A DNA stretch of 33,279 nt from Roseicyclus salinarum. Its GTDB lineage: Bacteria; Pseudomonadota; Alphaproteobacteria; Rhodobacterales; Rhodobacteraceae. The stretch lies in assembly GCF_029624655.1 (NCBI RefSeq), contig NZ_JARRSA010000040.1, positions 1-33,279 of the forward strand, given 5' to 3'. Below the pieces are notes generated by a model, which worked only from the letters and a program-made list of their open reading frames with translations, was not told the DNA's origin and did no database searches. The translations under genes and the position numbers were made by a program. Every line of letters begins with the position of its first letter. Position 1 is the first letter of the stretch. Positions 7,307 through 15,155 of the stretch are shown piece by piece.

Positions 7307-8289
7307 TCCGTGACGAGCTGAGCGAGGACAAGGGCGTGGTCGCGGTTCATCAGGATCGAGAAGTGGTCGGCGTCCTCGATCGTCACCTGCGCGCCCGCGG
7401 TGAAGCGGCCGGCGATCTCGCGGTGCAGCGGTTCGACGAGATCGGAGAAGTCCTCGGAGCCCGGCACCGGGCTGCCGGCCGTCACGGCGAGCAAGGGCAG
7501 TCCGGCGGGCAGATCCTGAGACGCGGCTCGGGCGGTGATGGCGTCCCAGTGCCGCAGTTCCTCGGCCGAGGTCGCGAGGTGGACGCGGTCGCCGGCGAAG
7601 GCGCTGGCCGCCGTGAGCGCGTCGCCCTCCAGCCCCGCGGCCCCGGCTTCGAGCGGGTTCCACAGGTGCAGGATCCCGGTCATCGAGACGCCCGACAGCG
7701 CGGACAGAAGGCCGGGGAAGGCGCGGAACTGGGCCACCATGTCCTCGCCGAAGGCGGCCAGCTGGTCCTCGTGCGACGAGTCGACCAGAACGACGGCAGC
7801 GGTATCCCCCGGGAACTGCGCCGCGAAATCGCGGACGAAGAAGCCGCCCAGCGAGTGGCCGACCACGACGAACGGGCCGGCCTCGCCCGCATCGGTCAGG
7901 GCGGCATGCAGGTCGCGCGCGGTCTGTCCGGGCTCGAAGCCCTCGGGCGAGGGCTCGCTCAGCCCCATGCCGGCGCGGTCGTAGGAGCAGACGCGCGCGT
8001 CGTCGTCGAGTGCGTCCTGCACCCAGGTCCAGGTCTCGGCAAAGCCCGTGGCGCCGGCCTCGAGCACATAGGTCGTCTCTCCGGCGCCGGTGCAGAGGAG
8101 CCGCAGATCGTGCGTTCCCGTCCCGGCGAAGGTCGCATCTCGGGACATCTGCGCCTGTGTCCACTGGCGCGTTCCTTCCTGCGCGGCGGCAATCAGCGCC
8201 ACGGCCGTCAGCGCGGCGGCAGCGATCCGGAGGGGCCGGCGCAGCGATGCGTGCCGGGATTTGGCGGGAGCGAGGGAGAGGGTCGTCAT
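7276..8289 (-). CDS. Exported or anchored alpha/beta hydrolase under TetR control
   Basis: A 337-aa alpha/beta hydrolase with an N-terminal membrane segment (about 20-37, ending AAAQEG) that serves as signal peptide or anchor. The catalytic elbow is VVGHSLGG (Ser146) and the catalytic histidine is His309 in DADHFSI. ETTYVLEAG and ARVCSYDRAGMGLSEP are classical fold strands. The ATG at 8289 is chosen because AAAAGGAAAAG precedes it and upstream in-frame codons fall inside the TetR gene. A dyad shared with the TetR promoter sits 20-37 nt upstream of the start, so repression by the adjacent TetR protein is likely. The substrate is unknown; such pairs often handle toxic esters or related small molecules (inference). 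Confidence 0.9.
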   Translation of the reverse strand: MTTLSLAPAKSRHASLRRPLRIAAAALTAVALIAAAQEGTRQWTQAQMSRDATFAGTGTHDLRLLCTGAGETTYVLEAGATGFAETWTWVQDALDDDARVCSYDRAGMGLSEPSPEGFEPGQTARDLHAALTDAGEAGPFVVVGHSLGGFFVRDFAAQFPGDTAAVVLVDSSHEDQLAAFGEDMVAQFRAFPGLLSALSGVSMTGILHLWNPLEAGAAGLEGDALTAASAFAGDRVHLATSAEELRHWDAITARAASQDLPAGLPLLAVTAGSPVPGSEDFSDLVEPLHREIAGRFTAGAQVTIEDADHFSILMNRDHALVLAQLVTDYVGRTVAPE

Positions 8290-8308
8290 GGGTCTTTTCC
8301 TTTTATAG

Positions 8309-8326
8309 ATCGGACGTCCGTCCGAT
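8309..8326. promoter_or_regulatory. Candidate TetR operator in the hydrolase promoter
   Basis: ATCGGACGTCCGTCCGAT is an inverted repeat with 7-bp arms (ATCGGAC/GTCCGAT) and a 4-nt spacer. On the minus strand it lies between TTGAAA and TATAAA, which are possible -35 and -10 elements although about 21 nt apart. Its core CGGACnnnCGTCC recurs at 8941-8953 in front of the TetR gene itself. Confidence 0.65.
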
Positions 8327-8345
8327 GTTTTCAACAAAAAAGGGA

Positions 8346-8924
8346 TCAGTCGAAGCGCATGGCCTTCAGCGCGCGGCCGATCCCGGTGATGTCGGGCTTT
8401 TCGCCCAGTGCGACCGACAGGATCAGGCCCTGGTAGGTCGCGTAGAGAAAGTCGGCGAGGACCGGGGCGGCATGACCCGTCCAATCCCCGCGCGTTGCCT
8501 GCCGCCGCTCGATCAGGCGCACAAGCGCGGCCCTGACCGCCGCGCGGTTCTTCACCACCGCGCGGTGCACGTCGGTGTTGGCCAGCGCCTCGGTCGCGAT
8601 CATCAGGTCGACGCGCGGGGCCTGACCCGGGTCCATGTTCGCCAGTGCATCGAAGAAGATGTCGATGATCGCATCGAGGTCGGCCCCGACAGCGGCACCG
8701 CCAAAGGCCGACAGCGCCTCGGCCATGCCAGCCTCCGTCACGCCGAGGATCAGGTCGTCCTTCGACTGGAAGTAGTTGTAGACCGCCCCAGCGCTCAGCC
8801 CCGCCTCGCGGAACACGTCGCGCAGGGTGACCTTCGACAGCCCCTTTTCGGCGAAAACGCGCCGCGCGGCAGAGAGGATCTGCGCGCGCCGCTCTTGCAT
8901 GGCTTCTTTGGCAATTTTCGGCAT
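8346..8924 (-). CDS. TetR-family regulator
   Basis: A 192-aa TetR protein. The HTH is near residues 14-60: AQILSAARRVFAEKGLSKVTLRDVFREAGLSAGAVYNYFQSKDDLILGV in outline, with the hallmark GAVYNYFQSKDDL. The remainder is the helical ligand-binding and dimer domain. The start ATG follows AGGTGAG. It is transcribed toward the hydrolase gene, 56 nt away. The same dyad core stands in both promoters, so the protein probably represses itself and the hydrolase and is released by a small-molecule ligand, perhaps a hydrolase substrate (inference). Confidence 0.93.
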   Translation of the reverse strand: MPKIAKEAMQERRAQILSAARRVFAEKGLSKVTLRDVFREAGLSAGAVYNYFQSKDDLILGVTEAGMAEALSAFGGAAVGADLDAIIDIFFDALANMDPGQAPRVDLMIATEALANTDVHRAVVKNRAAVRAALVRLIERRQATRGDWTGHAAPVLADFLYATYQGLILSVALGEKPDITGIGRALKAMRFD

Positions 8925-8940
8925 CGACTCACCTGTAAAA

Positions 8941-8980
8941 CGGACAGCCGTCCTATATTGATGAGCCTTGATGCTGTCAA
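8941..8980 (-). promoter_or_regulatory. Sigma-70-type promoter with overlapping TetR operator
   Basis: Reading the minus strand, TTGACA (8980-8975) and TATAGG (8957-8952) are separated by exactly 17 nt, a near-consensus promoter for the TetR gene. CGGACAGCCGTCC at 8941-8953 overlaps the -10 end and matches the CGGACnnnCGTCC core found at the hydrolase promoter. A repressor bound here would block its own transcription. Confidence 0.7.
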
Positions 8981-8990
8981 GCGCTGCGAA

Positions 8991-9015
8991 GCCGGTTTTC
9001 CGGTAACGAACCGGC
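8991..9015. repeat. Stem-loop between the GNAT gene and the TetR promoter
   Basis: GCCGGTT and AACCGGC form a perfect 7-bp inverted repeat around an 11-nt loop. It lies downstream of the long minus-strand operon ending at 9128 and just upstream of the TetR -35. There is no T-run, so a classical intrinsic terminator is doubtful. It may mark the operon's 3' end or add to regulation. Confidence 0.35.
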
Positions 9016-9127
9016 GAAGCCGAGCGGCGTTGGGTGGCGCCCCCCAGATTTGGCGGTGCGGTTCAGACGCCAAGGTCCGAGAAAACGTCGCTGCTGCCGG
9101 AGGGGAGACGGCGTTCTTGGGAACGGC

Positions 9128-9670
9128 TCACCGAGACGGCAGCTTCGGTCGGATCATGGCCACACGCTCCGGCGGAGAAAGACCTTCTGCGCACTCGAGC
9201 GCCAAGAGGTCGCTCAGGAACTTCGGTGCCTCTTCCGCGCCAAGGACTCTGAAGCCAAAGCGGCGATACCACGGCGCATTCCAGGGGACATCGCGCCAGG
9301 TCGTAAGGGTCGTCCCGACCACATCCTGTTCGTTCGCGGCGTCCAGAACATGGCGCATGAGCGTTTGCCCGATGCCCCGGCGCTGCCAGTCGCGCCGCAC
9401 GGAGATCTCGTCGATGTGAAGGTGGACTTCGACCCTGCGCGCGAGGATGAAGCCGACGATGCCGCAGCCCTCGCCTGTTGCAGCCAGACGACAATCGCCA
9501 GCAGGGACGCGGTCGGACAGATGCCGAGGTGGGCTGGCGCGGTGCGCGAGCCAGCCGAGGCCAGGAATGGCGGAAAAGGCCTGCGCCGCGGATCGTTCCA
9601 CGGCATCGAGGGCTTCCATATCCTTCGGGGAAACCTCCCGGATCACGAATCGTGGACGACGGTCACACAT
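9128..9670 (-). CDS. GNAT-family N-acetyltransferase
   Basis: A 180-aa acetyltransferase. It has the GNAT acetyl-CoA motif A, RRDWQRRGIGQTLM (pyrophosphate-binding turn around 96-101), preceded by the strand HLHIDEISV and followed by WYRRFGFRV, in which Tyr135 is the usual general-acid position. The overall order matches single-domain small-molecule GNATs. The acceptor substrate is unknown. The ATG at 9670 overlaps the stop of the preceding 4-TM gene by 8 nt (ATGTGTGA), and it is the last gene of the nine-gene minus-strand run that begins at 15017. Confidence 0.92.
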   Translation of the reverse strand: MCDRRPRFVIREVSPKDMEALDAVERSAAQAFSAIPGLGWLAHRASPPRHLSDRVPAGDCRLAATGEGCGIVGFILARRVEVHLHIDEISVRRDWQRRGIGQTLMRHVLDAANEQDVVGTTLTTWRDVPWNAPWYRRFGFRVLGAEEAPKFLSDLLALECAEGLSPPERVAMIRPKLPSR

Positions 9671-10076
9671 GCCGGCTGCCGTCTCTGGAGGCGAAGGCGA
9701 GTGAACAGAGCTCCGCCGCGATGCCGCCGCCGTGGATCAGGAAGCTCAGCGGGATCGCCGGGGCAATCGGGCTTGCCATGATCGGCTCCCAGAGCATCGC
9801 CAGCGCCGAGAGCGGAATGCAGTGGGCGGCGATGGCCAGCAGACTGAAGCGCCGGGGCGCGGGGCCGCGCGCACCCATCCACATCGCCACCGCGACCAGC
9901 CCCATCAGCGGATAGGCTTGAGCGAGCCCCGCGACGGCCATCGGGTTTTCGGCCAATCCACCATAGGGCCCCAGACCGGTGAACAATCCGACATAGGAGC
10001 CGACCGTCAGGATCGGCGTCAGCGTCATCAGGAAGCCTGCGTGCCAACGCGGGATGCGGCGTCCGTCGAGCGTCAT
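9663..10076 (-). CDS. Unknown four-helix membrane protein
   Basis: A 137-aa hydrophobic protein with about four transmembrane segments (roughly 14-34, 47-67, 78-98 and 107-130). I do not recognise the family. Features: start MTLDGRRIPRW; PILTVGSYVGLFTGLGPYGG in the first loop; MWMGARGPAPRR between helices two and three; and a short cytoplasm-like tail FASRDGSRHV. The MTLDG start also occurs inside the N-terminus of the 4-TM protein at 15156-15593, which is probably chance. Its ATG overlaps the stop of the upstream alpha/beta hydrolase by 4 nt and its own stop overlaps the GNAT start by 8 nt, so it is translated as part of the operon. Confidence 0.75.
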   Translation of the reverse strand: MTLDGRRIPRWHAGFLMTLTPILTVGSYVGLFTGLGPYGGLAENPMAVAGLAQAYPLMGLVAVAMWMGARGPAPRRFSLLAIAAHCIPLSALAMLWEPIMASPIAPAIPLSFLIHGGGIAAELCSLAFASRDGSRHV

Positions 10077-10960
10077 TGGGCGGCCTCCATTGCCGTACGT
10101 TCGGCGCTGTCTTTTTGTCCCTCGGCGACCATGAGATGCGTTCTCACGAGGGAGGCAAAGCGCGCCGGGTCCTGTTCGGGCAGCAGATGGCCGGCGTCCG
10201 GCACGACGATTTGCGCGGCGCCCGGTACGAGGCGCGCCGCTGCATCGGAGACGATGGCGTAGCAGTCGCGCGTTCCGTCCCCGCGCGCCACCGTCACCGG
10301 GCAGTGGATTCGCGAAAGATCCGAGGACCCGAGCGGGATCGGCTGCGTCTGCGCGAAGATCGCTTCAAGGGTGTGAGCAGTGTCGCGGTAGATCGCCCGG
10401 ATCGCCTCGGGTTGAGCGTCATGATGGCCGACCCGTCGCGCCGCAGCGTCGATCGCGAGCCGAACGGCGCCCTTTCGGTCACCGCTTTCGACCGCCTGCG
10501 CGACCGGCCCGAAGGCCGCGCCCATATCCGCCATCACGGCGTCGCGCATGGCGTCGTCCTCGATGAAGGTCGGAAAGCCGGGTTCGTAAAGAAAGAGGCT
10601 GCGCACGAGGTCCGGGCGGTCGATGGCCACGGCCAACGCGGAATGCGCCGAAAACGACCACGCGACCAGGTGAACGGGGCCGCGCCCCAACGACCAGATG
10701 AGATCTATGATGTCGTCGCGCTGGCCCGCCGTGCCGAAGGGCCGGCTCGGCCGTGCTACGGCCGGCAGGGCGGGCAGCGACGCGGTGATCGTCTCGAACG
10801 CGTCGGAAAGCTCGCCGGCCGCCGGGGCGAGGCTGCGCAAGTCGCCGAGTACGCCATGCGTCAGCAGAACCGGTTGCCCCTCGCCTTCGCTGCTGAACGG
10901 GACGAAGACGCCTTCGATTTCCAAGTGGCCTCTTGGTCGTATCGGGGTTTCGGTGATCAT
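10073..10960 (-). CDS. Alpha/beta hydrolase with an AWSFSAH nucleophile elbow
   Basis: A 295-aa alpha/beta hydrolase. The strand and oxyanion region is VLLTHGVLGDLRS, the nucleophile elbow is HLVAWSFSAHSAL with Ser102, and the catalytic histidine is in PDAGHLLPEQDP. The acid is probably in VARGDGTRDC. The elbow departs from GxSxG (W-S-F-S-A: glycines replaced by Trp/Ala), as in some C-C hydrolases and perhydrolase-like proteins. ATG 10960 is favoured because AAAAGGCG precedes it; ATG 10978 would add six residues and overlap the upstream gene by 14 nt. It is coupled downstream through a 4-nt overlap to the 4-TM gene and lies 4 nt after the other alpha/beta hydrolase. Confidence 0.88.
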   Translation of the reverse strand: MITETPIRPRGHLEIEGVFVPFSSEGEGQPVLLTHGVLGDLRSLAPAAGELSDAFETITASLPALPAVARPSRPFGTAGQRDDIIDLIWSLGRGPVHLVAWSFSAHSALAVAIDRPDLVRSLFLYEPGFPTFIEDDAMRDAVMADMGAAFGPVAQAVESGDRKGAVRLAIDAAARRVGHHDAQPEAIRAIYRDTAHTLEAIFAQTQPIPLGSSDLSRIHCPVTVARGDGTRDCYAIVSDAAARLVPGAAQIVVPDAGHLLPEQDPARFASLVRTHLMVAEGQKDSAERTAMEAAQ

Positions 10961-10964
10961 GTCG

Positions 10965-11726
10965 TCACGCCTTTTCATTCAGGGTTTCGAGAATGGCGGT
11001 GCTGATGGCACGACCATGCGCCCTTTCTCCGATAAGCCAGTGCCCCGCGCCGTCGATCGTGCGATGGGCCGCGCCGAAGCTCTGCGCGAGGCTGCGCGTC
11101 AGGGCGATCGGGACCATCTTGTCCTTCGATCCGGCGACGACGACGGCAGGGCATTGAAGCGGGGGCGTCGGGTCGAACGGTCCGCCTCGCGCGGGCGCCA
11201 GCGCCTCGGCCATGGCTGGTCCGCTGTCGGGGCAAAGGGTTCGCGCGAGGTCCATGCCAGGCATCTCTTCCCTGAACGGCCATCCGGGACGGAACCGGAT
11301 GGCGCGCGTCTCCCAGCCCGTGCCGAACAATCGCGAGAACAGCAGCCTGCGCAGCCAGAGGGGTGCGCCGGGCACCGAGGGCGGTGGCGCAGGGGCCGCG
11401 AGACCGACGGCGCCAACCGCGCCCATGCCGGCAAGTGCCAGGGCAAGAAGCGCCCCGTTAGAATGCCCGACGACGAGAGGTTTCTCGCCGAACTCCGTTG
11501 TCATGGCGCGGGCATGGTCGCGGGCCTCTTCGAGCAGAACGGAGAGCGTCAGGTTCGCAAGGCTGCCGTCGAGCGCGCCTGCATCGGTTCGCCGTTGCGG
11601 CGCCAGCGTCGGGGCAGCCACGCGGCAACCACGGTCGCGGAAGGCGTCGGCGAGAGCGCCCATGGTCTCTCCTGTCGAACAGACGCCGTGGAGCAGCAGC
11701 ACGGGAGGCAGGTGCAGATCAGGCAT
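10965..11726 (-). CDS. Alpha/beta hydrolase
   Basis: A 253-aa soluble alpha/beta hydrolase. It shows VLLLHGVCSTGETM (oxyanion strand), the elbow VVGHSNGALLA (Ser89), AGSKDKMVPI (acid region) and GAGHWLIGE (catalytic His). No signal peptide, so it is cytoplasmic. The ATG at 11726 overlaps the stop of the DUF6653-like gene by 8 nt (ATGCCTGA); a GTG at 11747 is an alternative start but would enlarge the overlap. It is paired with a second, distinct alpha/beta hydrolase immediately downstream. The presence of two hydrolases with an SDR and an NMO suggests stepwise breakdown of an organic substrate (inference). Confidence 0.88.
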   Translation of the reverse strand: MPDLHLPPVLLLHGVCSTGETMGALADAFRDRGCRVAAPTLAPQRRTDAGALDGSLANLTLSVLLEEARDHARAMTTEFGEKPLVVGHSNGALLALALAGMGAVGAVGLAAPAPPPSVPGAPLWLRRLLFSRLFGTGWETRAIRFRPGWPFREEMPGMDLARTLCPDSGPAMAEALAPARGGPFDPTPPLQCPAVVVAGSKDKMVPIALTRSLAQSFGAAHRTIDGAGHWLIGERAHGRAISTAILETLNEKA

Positions 11727-12234
11727 CGCGATCCCGTCCCATGTCACGCTCGAGCCAGACCATGCGATCGAGATACCAGAGCTTGCAGAGCATGCCGGTG
11801 GCGTATCCGAGCGCCGTCAACCACGGGTCGAGGACCACGACGCCGTAAAGCACGGCGGCGTGGCCCAGGCCCGAGCCGAGGATCAGGACGCGCGGCACGG
11901 TGCGGTGCCAGCGTGGCAGGTCGGCGCGCGGCGTCCGAACCCATCGGCGTTCGCCGATTACCGCCTGCGCGCCCCAGTTATCGGTGGACTTGGGAACCGG
12001 CGTCATGCGTGGATTGAGCCAGAGAAACAGCACCGCCCCGAGGAGCGCCGCGATGCACCACGGGCCGATCCACACACGGCTCCAGCCGGCGAGGATCAGG
12101 AGCGGCAGACCGAGGCCGATGCGCGTCCAGACGCTGACAGGGTGCGTGTGCCGCGCCCAGGCGTCGGCATCGGCGCCCGAAATCATCGGGAAGACCGCCG
12201 CAAGCCCCCGTCGAGACAAGGTCGAACCGCTCAT
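11719..12234 (-). CDS. DUF6653-like membrane protein
   Basis: A 171-aa protein with paired hydrophobic helices near 36-72 and 113-150. Recognisable blocks are [63 protein letters not shown] and a C-terminal [16 protein letters not shown] associate this pattern with the DUF6653 family of unknown function; the number is given from memory, so confidence in the name is moderate. It starts within the SDR stop (4-nt ATGA overlap at 12231-12234) and ends within the start of the next alpha/beta hydrolase. Its role in the operon is unknown. Confidence 0.75.
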   Translation of the reverse strand: MSGSTLSRRGLAAVFPMISGADADAWARHTHPVSVWTRIGLGLPLLILAGWSRVWIGPWCIAALLGAVLFLWLNPRMTPVPKSTDNWGAQAVIGERRWVRTPRADLPRWHRTVPRVLILGSGLGHAAVLYGVVVLDPWLTALGYATGMLCKLWYLDRMVWLERDMGRDRDA

Positions 12235-13031
12235 TGCTCGACCTCCGGCCGGGCGGCGGTGCCCGCCAGCAGCCCGCCGTCTAGCGCAAGATCGGAGCCG
12301 GTCATGTAGCGGGCCTCATCGGAGGCGAGCAGAACCGCCAGCGCCGCCACCTCCGCTGGTTCGCCGAAGCGGCGCAGCGGCGTGTCGGCGACGAAATCGG
12401 CCATCCGCGCCGCACGCTCGGGGCCGTCGCCCAGCATCGGCTCCCAAATCGGCGTCAAGATGGCTGCGGGCGAGATCGAGTTGCAGCGGATGCCGAGGTC
12501 ACGCTCGGCGCAATGGAGCGCAACGCTGCGCGTGTGGTTCAGCACCGCGGCCTTGGAGGCGGCATAGGCGGCTGCGGCCGGGATTCCGACATGGCCCGAG
12601 CGCGAGGCTATGTTGACGATCGAACCGCCGCCCCGCGCGCCCATGACGCGGATCGCCATCTGGCAGCCGAGCACCACGCCTTCGAGATTGGTGGCAAGCA
12701 CCGCACGCCAGTCGGTTAGCGCGACGGTGGCTACATCCTGCGCCGCGCCATCCTCGAGGCCGGTGATACCGGCATTGTTCACAAGCACATCCAGCCGTCC
12801 GTCGCGGGCGAGGATGGCCCGCTCAGCATCGCGCCAATCGTCCGGTTCGCGCACATCGAGCGCGAGAGCGCTCGCGGCCGGGCCGATCGCACCGGCGACA
12901 GCCTCCGCGGCGGCGGCGTCGATGTCGCTGACCCAGACATGCGCACCCTCGGCTGCGAACGCCTGAGCGATCGCGGCGCCGATCCCGCGCCCGGCGCCCG
13001 TCACGAGCGCAATCTTTCCCTGCAATCGCAT
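12231..13031 (-). CDS. SDR-family NAD(P)-dependent oxidoreductase
   Basis: A 266-aa classical short-chain dehydrogenase/reductase. The cofactor motif is TGAGRGIG (11-18), Asp36 in WVSDID suggests NAD(H) preference, NNAG is at 85-88, a catalytic Ser lies in NIASRSG, and Tyr156 and Lys160 sit in YAASK. The C-terminal [14 protein letters not shown] is typical. It oxidises a secondary alcohol or reduces a carbonyl; the substrate is unknown. ATG 13031 is preferred because AAAGGAAA lies 8 nt upstream; ATG 13046 would add five residues with the ribosome-binding site too close. It is the fourth gene of the nine-gene run, with a 4-nt overlap to the next. Confidence 0.93.
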   Translation of the reverse strand: MRLQGKIALVTGAGRGIGAAIAQAFAAEGAHVWVSDIDAAAAEAVAGAIGPAASALALDVREPDDWRDAERAILARDGRLDVLVNNAGITGLEDGAAQDVATVALTDWRAVLATNLEGVVLGCQMAIRVMGARGGGSIVNIASRSGHVGIPAAAAYAASKAAVLNHTRSVALHCAERDLGIRCNSISPAAILTPIWEPMLGDGPERAARMADFVADTPLRRFGEPAEVAALAVLLASDEARYMTGSDLALDGGLLAGTAARPEVEQ

Positions 13032-13052
13032 TCCGTTTCCTTTCATCCCTGA

Positions 13053-13676
13053 TCAGCCGCGAAGCGCCATGATCCCGGCCGCGGCGAGAACCATCGCGAC
13101 GGCGCCCGCACCGATCTGCAGAACCGGACCGCTGCCTGGACGCGTTCCGATGCGGTCTAGCACCAGCGCCACACCCGCGAACCATGCGAAGTGCAGCAGG
13201 CACACGACGAGCGCGAATGCGCTGCGGTCTGCGGTAGAGGCGGTGGCGAGGCCGCTCGCACCGAAGACCGCGGCAAAGAAGAGCGGCGTCTTCGGGTTCA
13301 GGAGGGCGGCGAGCGCGCCGTCGCGGAACGCGCCGGTGCGGGAGGTCTGCGGCGGCCCCGATCGCGTATCCGATTGCACTCTTCGGGCAAGCGACAGGAA
13401 CCGCCAGGCGAACCAGAAGAGCACGAGGCCGCCGAGGAGGCGGAGGGCCGCCTCCGCTCCGGGGATGCGCGCGGTGACGGCGCCGGTGCCGAGCGCGGCA
13501 CCGACGATCCAGACACCTGCGCCCAGCGTATTGCCGAGCGCCGCGGCGATGCCAGCCGGGCGCCCCCCTGCCAGCGCGTTGCGCGAGACCGCCGCGAAGT
13601 CGAGCCCCGGCATCATCAGCACGGGCAGGACCATGGCGAGCGTGGCCGGTGCGTGGAGGGTCCAGAAGCCGGTCAT
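13053..13676 (-). CDS. LysE/RhtB-family exporter
   Basis: A 207-aa inner-membrane protein with about six hydrophobic helices. The N-terminal family signature is present in divergent form: MPGLDFAAVSRNALAGGRPAGIAAALGNTLG corresponds to the usual PGPx..G..G..G pattern, and ALLNPKTPLFF in the middle matches the conserved NPK segment. Members export amino acids or related small metabolites. ATG 13676 is chosen because AAAGGCGAG precedes it. It is located between a DUF1127 gene and the SDR, in an operon of enzymes, so it may export a product or a toxic intermediate (inference). Confidence 0.9.
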   Translation of the reverse strand: MTGFWTLHAPATLAMVLPVLMMPGLDFAAVSRNALAGGRPAGIAAALGNTLGAGVWIVGAALGTGAVTARIPGAEAALRLLGGLVLFWFAWRFLSLARRVQSDTRSGPPQTSRTGAFRDGALAALLNPKTPLFFAAVFGASGLATASTADRSAFALVVCLLHFAWFAGVALVLDRIGTRPGSGPVLQIGAGAVAMVLAAAGIMALRG

Positions 13677-13687
13677 GATCTCGCCTT

Positions 13688-13927
13688 TCAGTCCGCGGGA
13701 CGTCGCAGCGCCAGCGGATCCCAAGTGGCACGCCTCGCGAGCGCTTTCGCCTGTTCGCGTGTCATCCCGACGTCTTCGAGGAGGTAGTCGGGAAGGCCCG
13801 CCAGATGGCGGAAGTCCCGGGCCTCGCGCGCCCGCCGAAGCAGGGCGTGCAGATGGCGCGTGCCCTTTCGGGGCAGGTTGGTGAAATCGAGGGTCGGGAA
13901 GACTCTCTTCAGAACATTGTCCGTCAT
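13688..13927 (-). CDS. DUF1127 small basic protein
   Basis: A 79-aa Arg-rich protein. The C-terminal half has the DUF1127 pattern ARDFRHLAGLPDYLLEDVGMTREQAKALA, where L.DYLLEDVGMTR corresponds to the common L.DrlLrDIGltR core. In alphaproteobacteria, small DUF1127 proteins have been linked to RNA binding and phosphate or stress-related regulation, but most are uncharacterised. The ATG at 13927 is preceded by GAGAGAG. The gene is 28 nt after the NMO gene and 11 nt before the LysE gene, so it is probably cotranscribed. An extended upstream reading is rejected because it would enter the NMO gene. Confidence 0.85.
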   Translation of the reverse strand: MTDNVLKRVFPTLDFTNLPRKGTRHLHALLRRAREARDFRHLAGLPDYLLEDVGMTREQAKALARRATWDPLALRRPAD

Positions 13928-13955
13928 GTCGTCTCTCTCAGAATGGGTTCGGTAT

Positions 13956-15017
13956 TCAGGCCGGGGCAGTCTCGGCGGTCGCGTGATGAAGGGCGGCCAT
14001 AACGGCCGCTGCACCGGTCGCACGCCGCGCCAGCGCCGCGATGGTCTCGTGCGCTTCGCGGGTCATTTCGTCGACGATCTGCGCCGCCGGTTTCAACTCG
14101 CGGATCTTGCCGGCGCTCTGGCCCGCGGTCAGGCAGAGCTGGTCGAGGTCGCCCTCCATGTCGCGCGTCGGCAGGTATACGGAGAAGCGCGGCAGCGACA
14201 CCTCGCCATCCGGCGTGCGCAGGGTTCCTGCGGTCTGGCCGGCGGTCGCGGCCATCGCCTCTTCCTCGCGGCCGGCCCATTCGTCGGTGGCGGCGTTGCG
14301 GATCACACGCATGGGCTGGAGCGGCATCTCGGGGCCGAAGAGCGTGGTCGAAAGCGTGTCTCCCACGTCTGCCTCCAGCACCCGCGCCTTGTAGCCGTCG
14401 TTCGCGTCGGCTTCGCGGCTCGTCAGGAAGCGCGTGCCGCACCAGACGGCCTCTGCCCCAAGCGCGAGCGCGGCCGCCATGCTGGCGCCGTCGGTGATGC
14501 CACCCGCGGCGATCACCGGGATCGGGGCGACGGCGGCGCGGACGGCGGGCAGCAGGTTGAAAGTCGTCGCGACCGAGCGGTTGTGGCCGCCGCCCTCGAG
14601 CCCCTGCACGATGATCGCCTCGGCGCCGAGGGCCTTGGCATCCAGCGCCTCTTCGACGGAACCCACCTGCATCCAGAAGGCGCTGCCGCCCGCCTTGATG
14701 CGCGCGACCTGGTCGCGCGTGGGGTTGCCCCAGAAGACAACGCAGAGCGCGACACCTTCCTCGGCCAGCACGTCGAGATGTGCGTCGGTGATCATCGGCG
14801 CGAGCAGATCGACGCCGAACGGCTTGTCGGTCTTCTCCTTCACCGCGCGCACCATGGCGCACAGGGCCTCGGCGGGGGCGACGTCGGCGCCGATCATGCC
14901 GAGCCCGCCCGCGTTCGAGACGGCGGCGGCGAGATCGGGCCGGGCGACCATGGCCATCCCGGCGTTCAGGATCGGGGTCTTGAGGCCGAAGCGGCGGGTG
15001 ATTGCGGTGTCGAACAT
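13956..15017 (-). CDS. Nitronate monooxygenase family flavoprotein
   Basis: A 353-aa TIM-barrel flavoprotein of the nitronate monooxygenase (2-nitropropane dioxygenase) family. The opening FGLKTPILNAGMAMVA, the phosphate/FMN segment VQGLEGGGHNR (His145), VIAAGGITDGASMAAALALGAEAV and GTRFLTSREA are in the correct order. Such enzymes oxidise nitronates such as propionate-3-nitronate, although several members are quinone reductases. The start ATG follows AAAAGGAAAG. It is the first gene of the tightly packed run to 9128, and a 138-nt gap separates it from the 4-TM gene upstream. Detoxification of a nitro compound is a hypothesis from the family only. Confidence 0.9.
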   Translation of the reverse strand: MFDTAITRRFGLKTPILNAGMAMVARPDLAAAVSNAGGLGMIGADVAPAEALCAMVRAVKEKTDKPFGVDLLAPMITDAHLDVLAEEGVALCVVFWGNPTRDQVARIKAGGSAFWMQVGSVEEALDAKALGAEAIIVQGLEGGGHNRSVATTFNLLPAVRAAVAPIPVIAAGGITDGASMAAALALGAEAVWCGTRFLTSREADANDGYKARVLEADVGDTLSTTLFGPEMPLQPMRVIRNAATDEWAGREEEAMAATAGQTAGTLRTPDGEVSLPRFSVYLPTRDMEGDLDQLCLTAGQSAGKIRELKPAAQIVDEMTREAHETIAALARRATGAAAVMAALHHATAETAPA

Positions 15018-15155
15018 CAGGGTCTTTCCTTTTCACGAGGCATGAAGAGGGCGGCCGGCCAAGCGCCATGCGCCGCCCGTTGAGTTCGGTCAGTTTCTGC
15101 CAGAGTTGCCCGGCGCCGCGTCAGGGGAGGAACTGCGGCGCCGGGGCTTGCGGGC

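Noticed and set aside
3611-8289. Possible toxin-immunity or bacteriocin system because of the CPBP proteases.
   Set aside because: No precursor peptide, transporter or modification gene is visible nearby.
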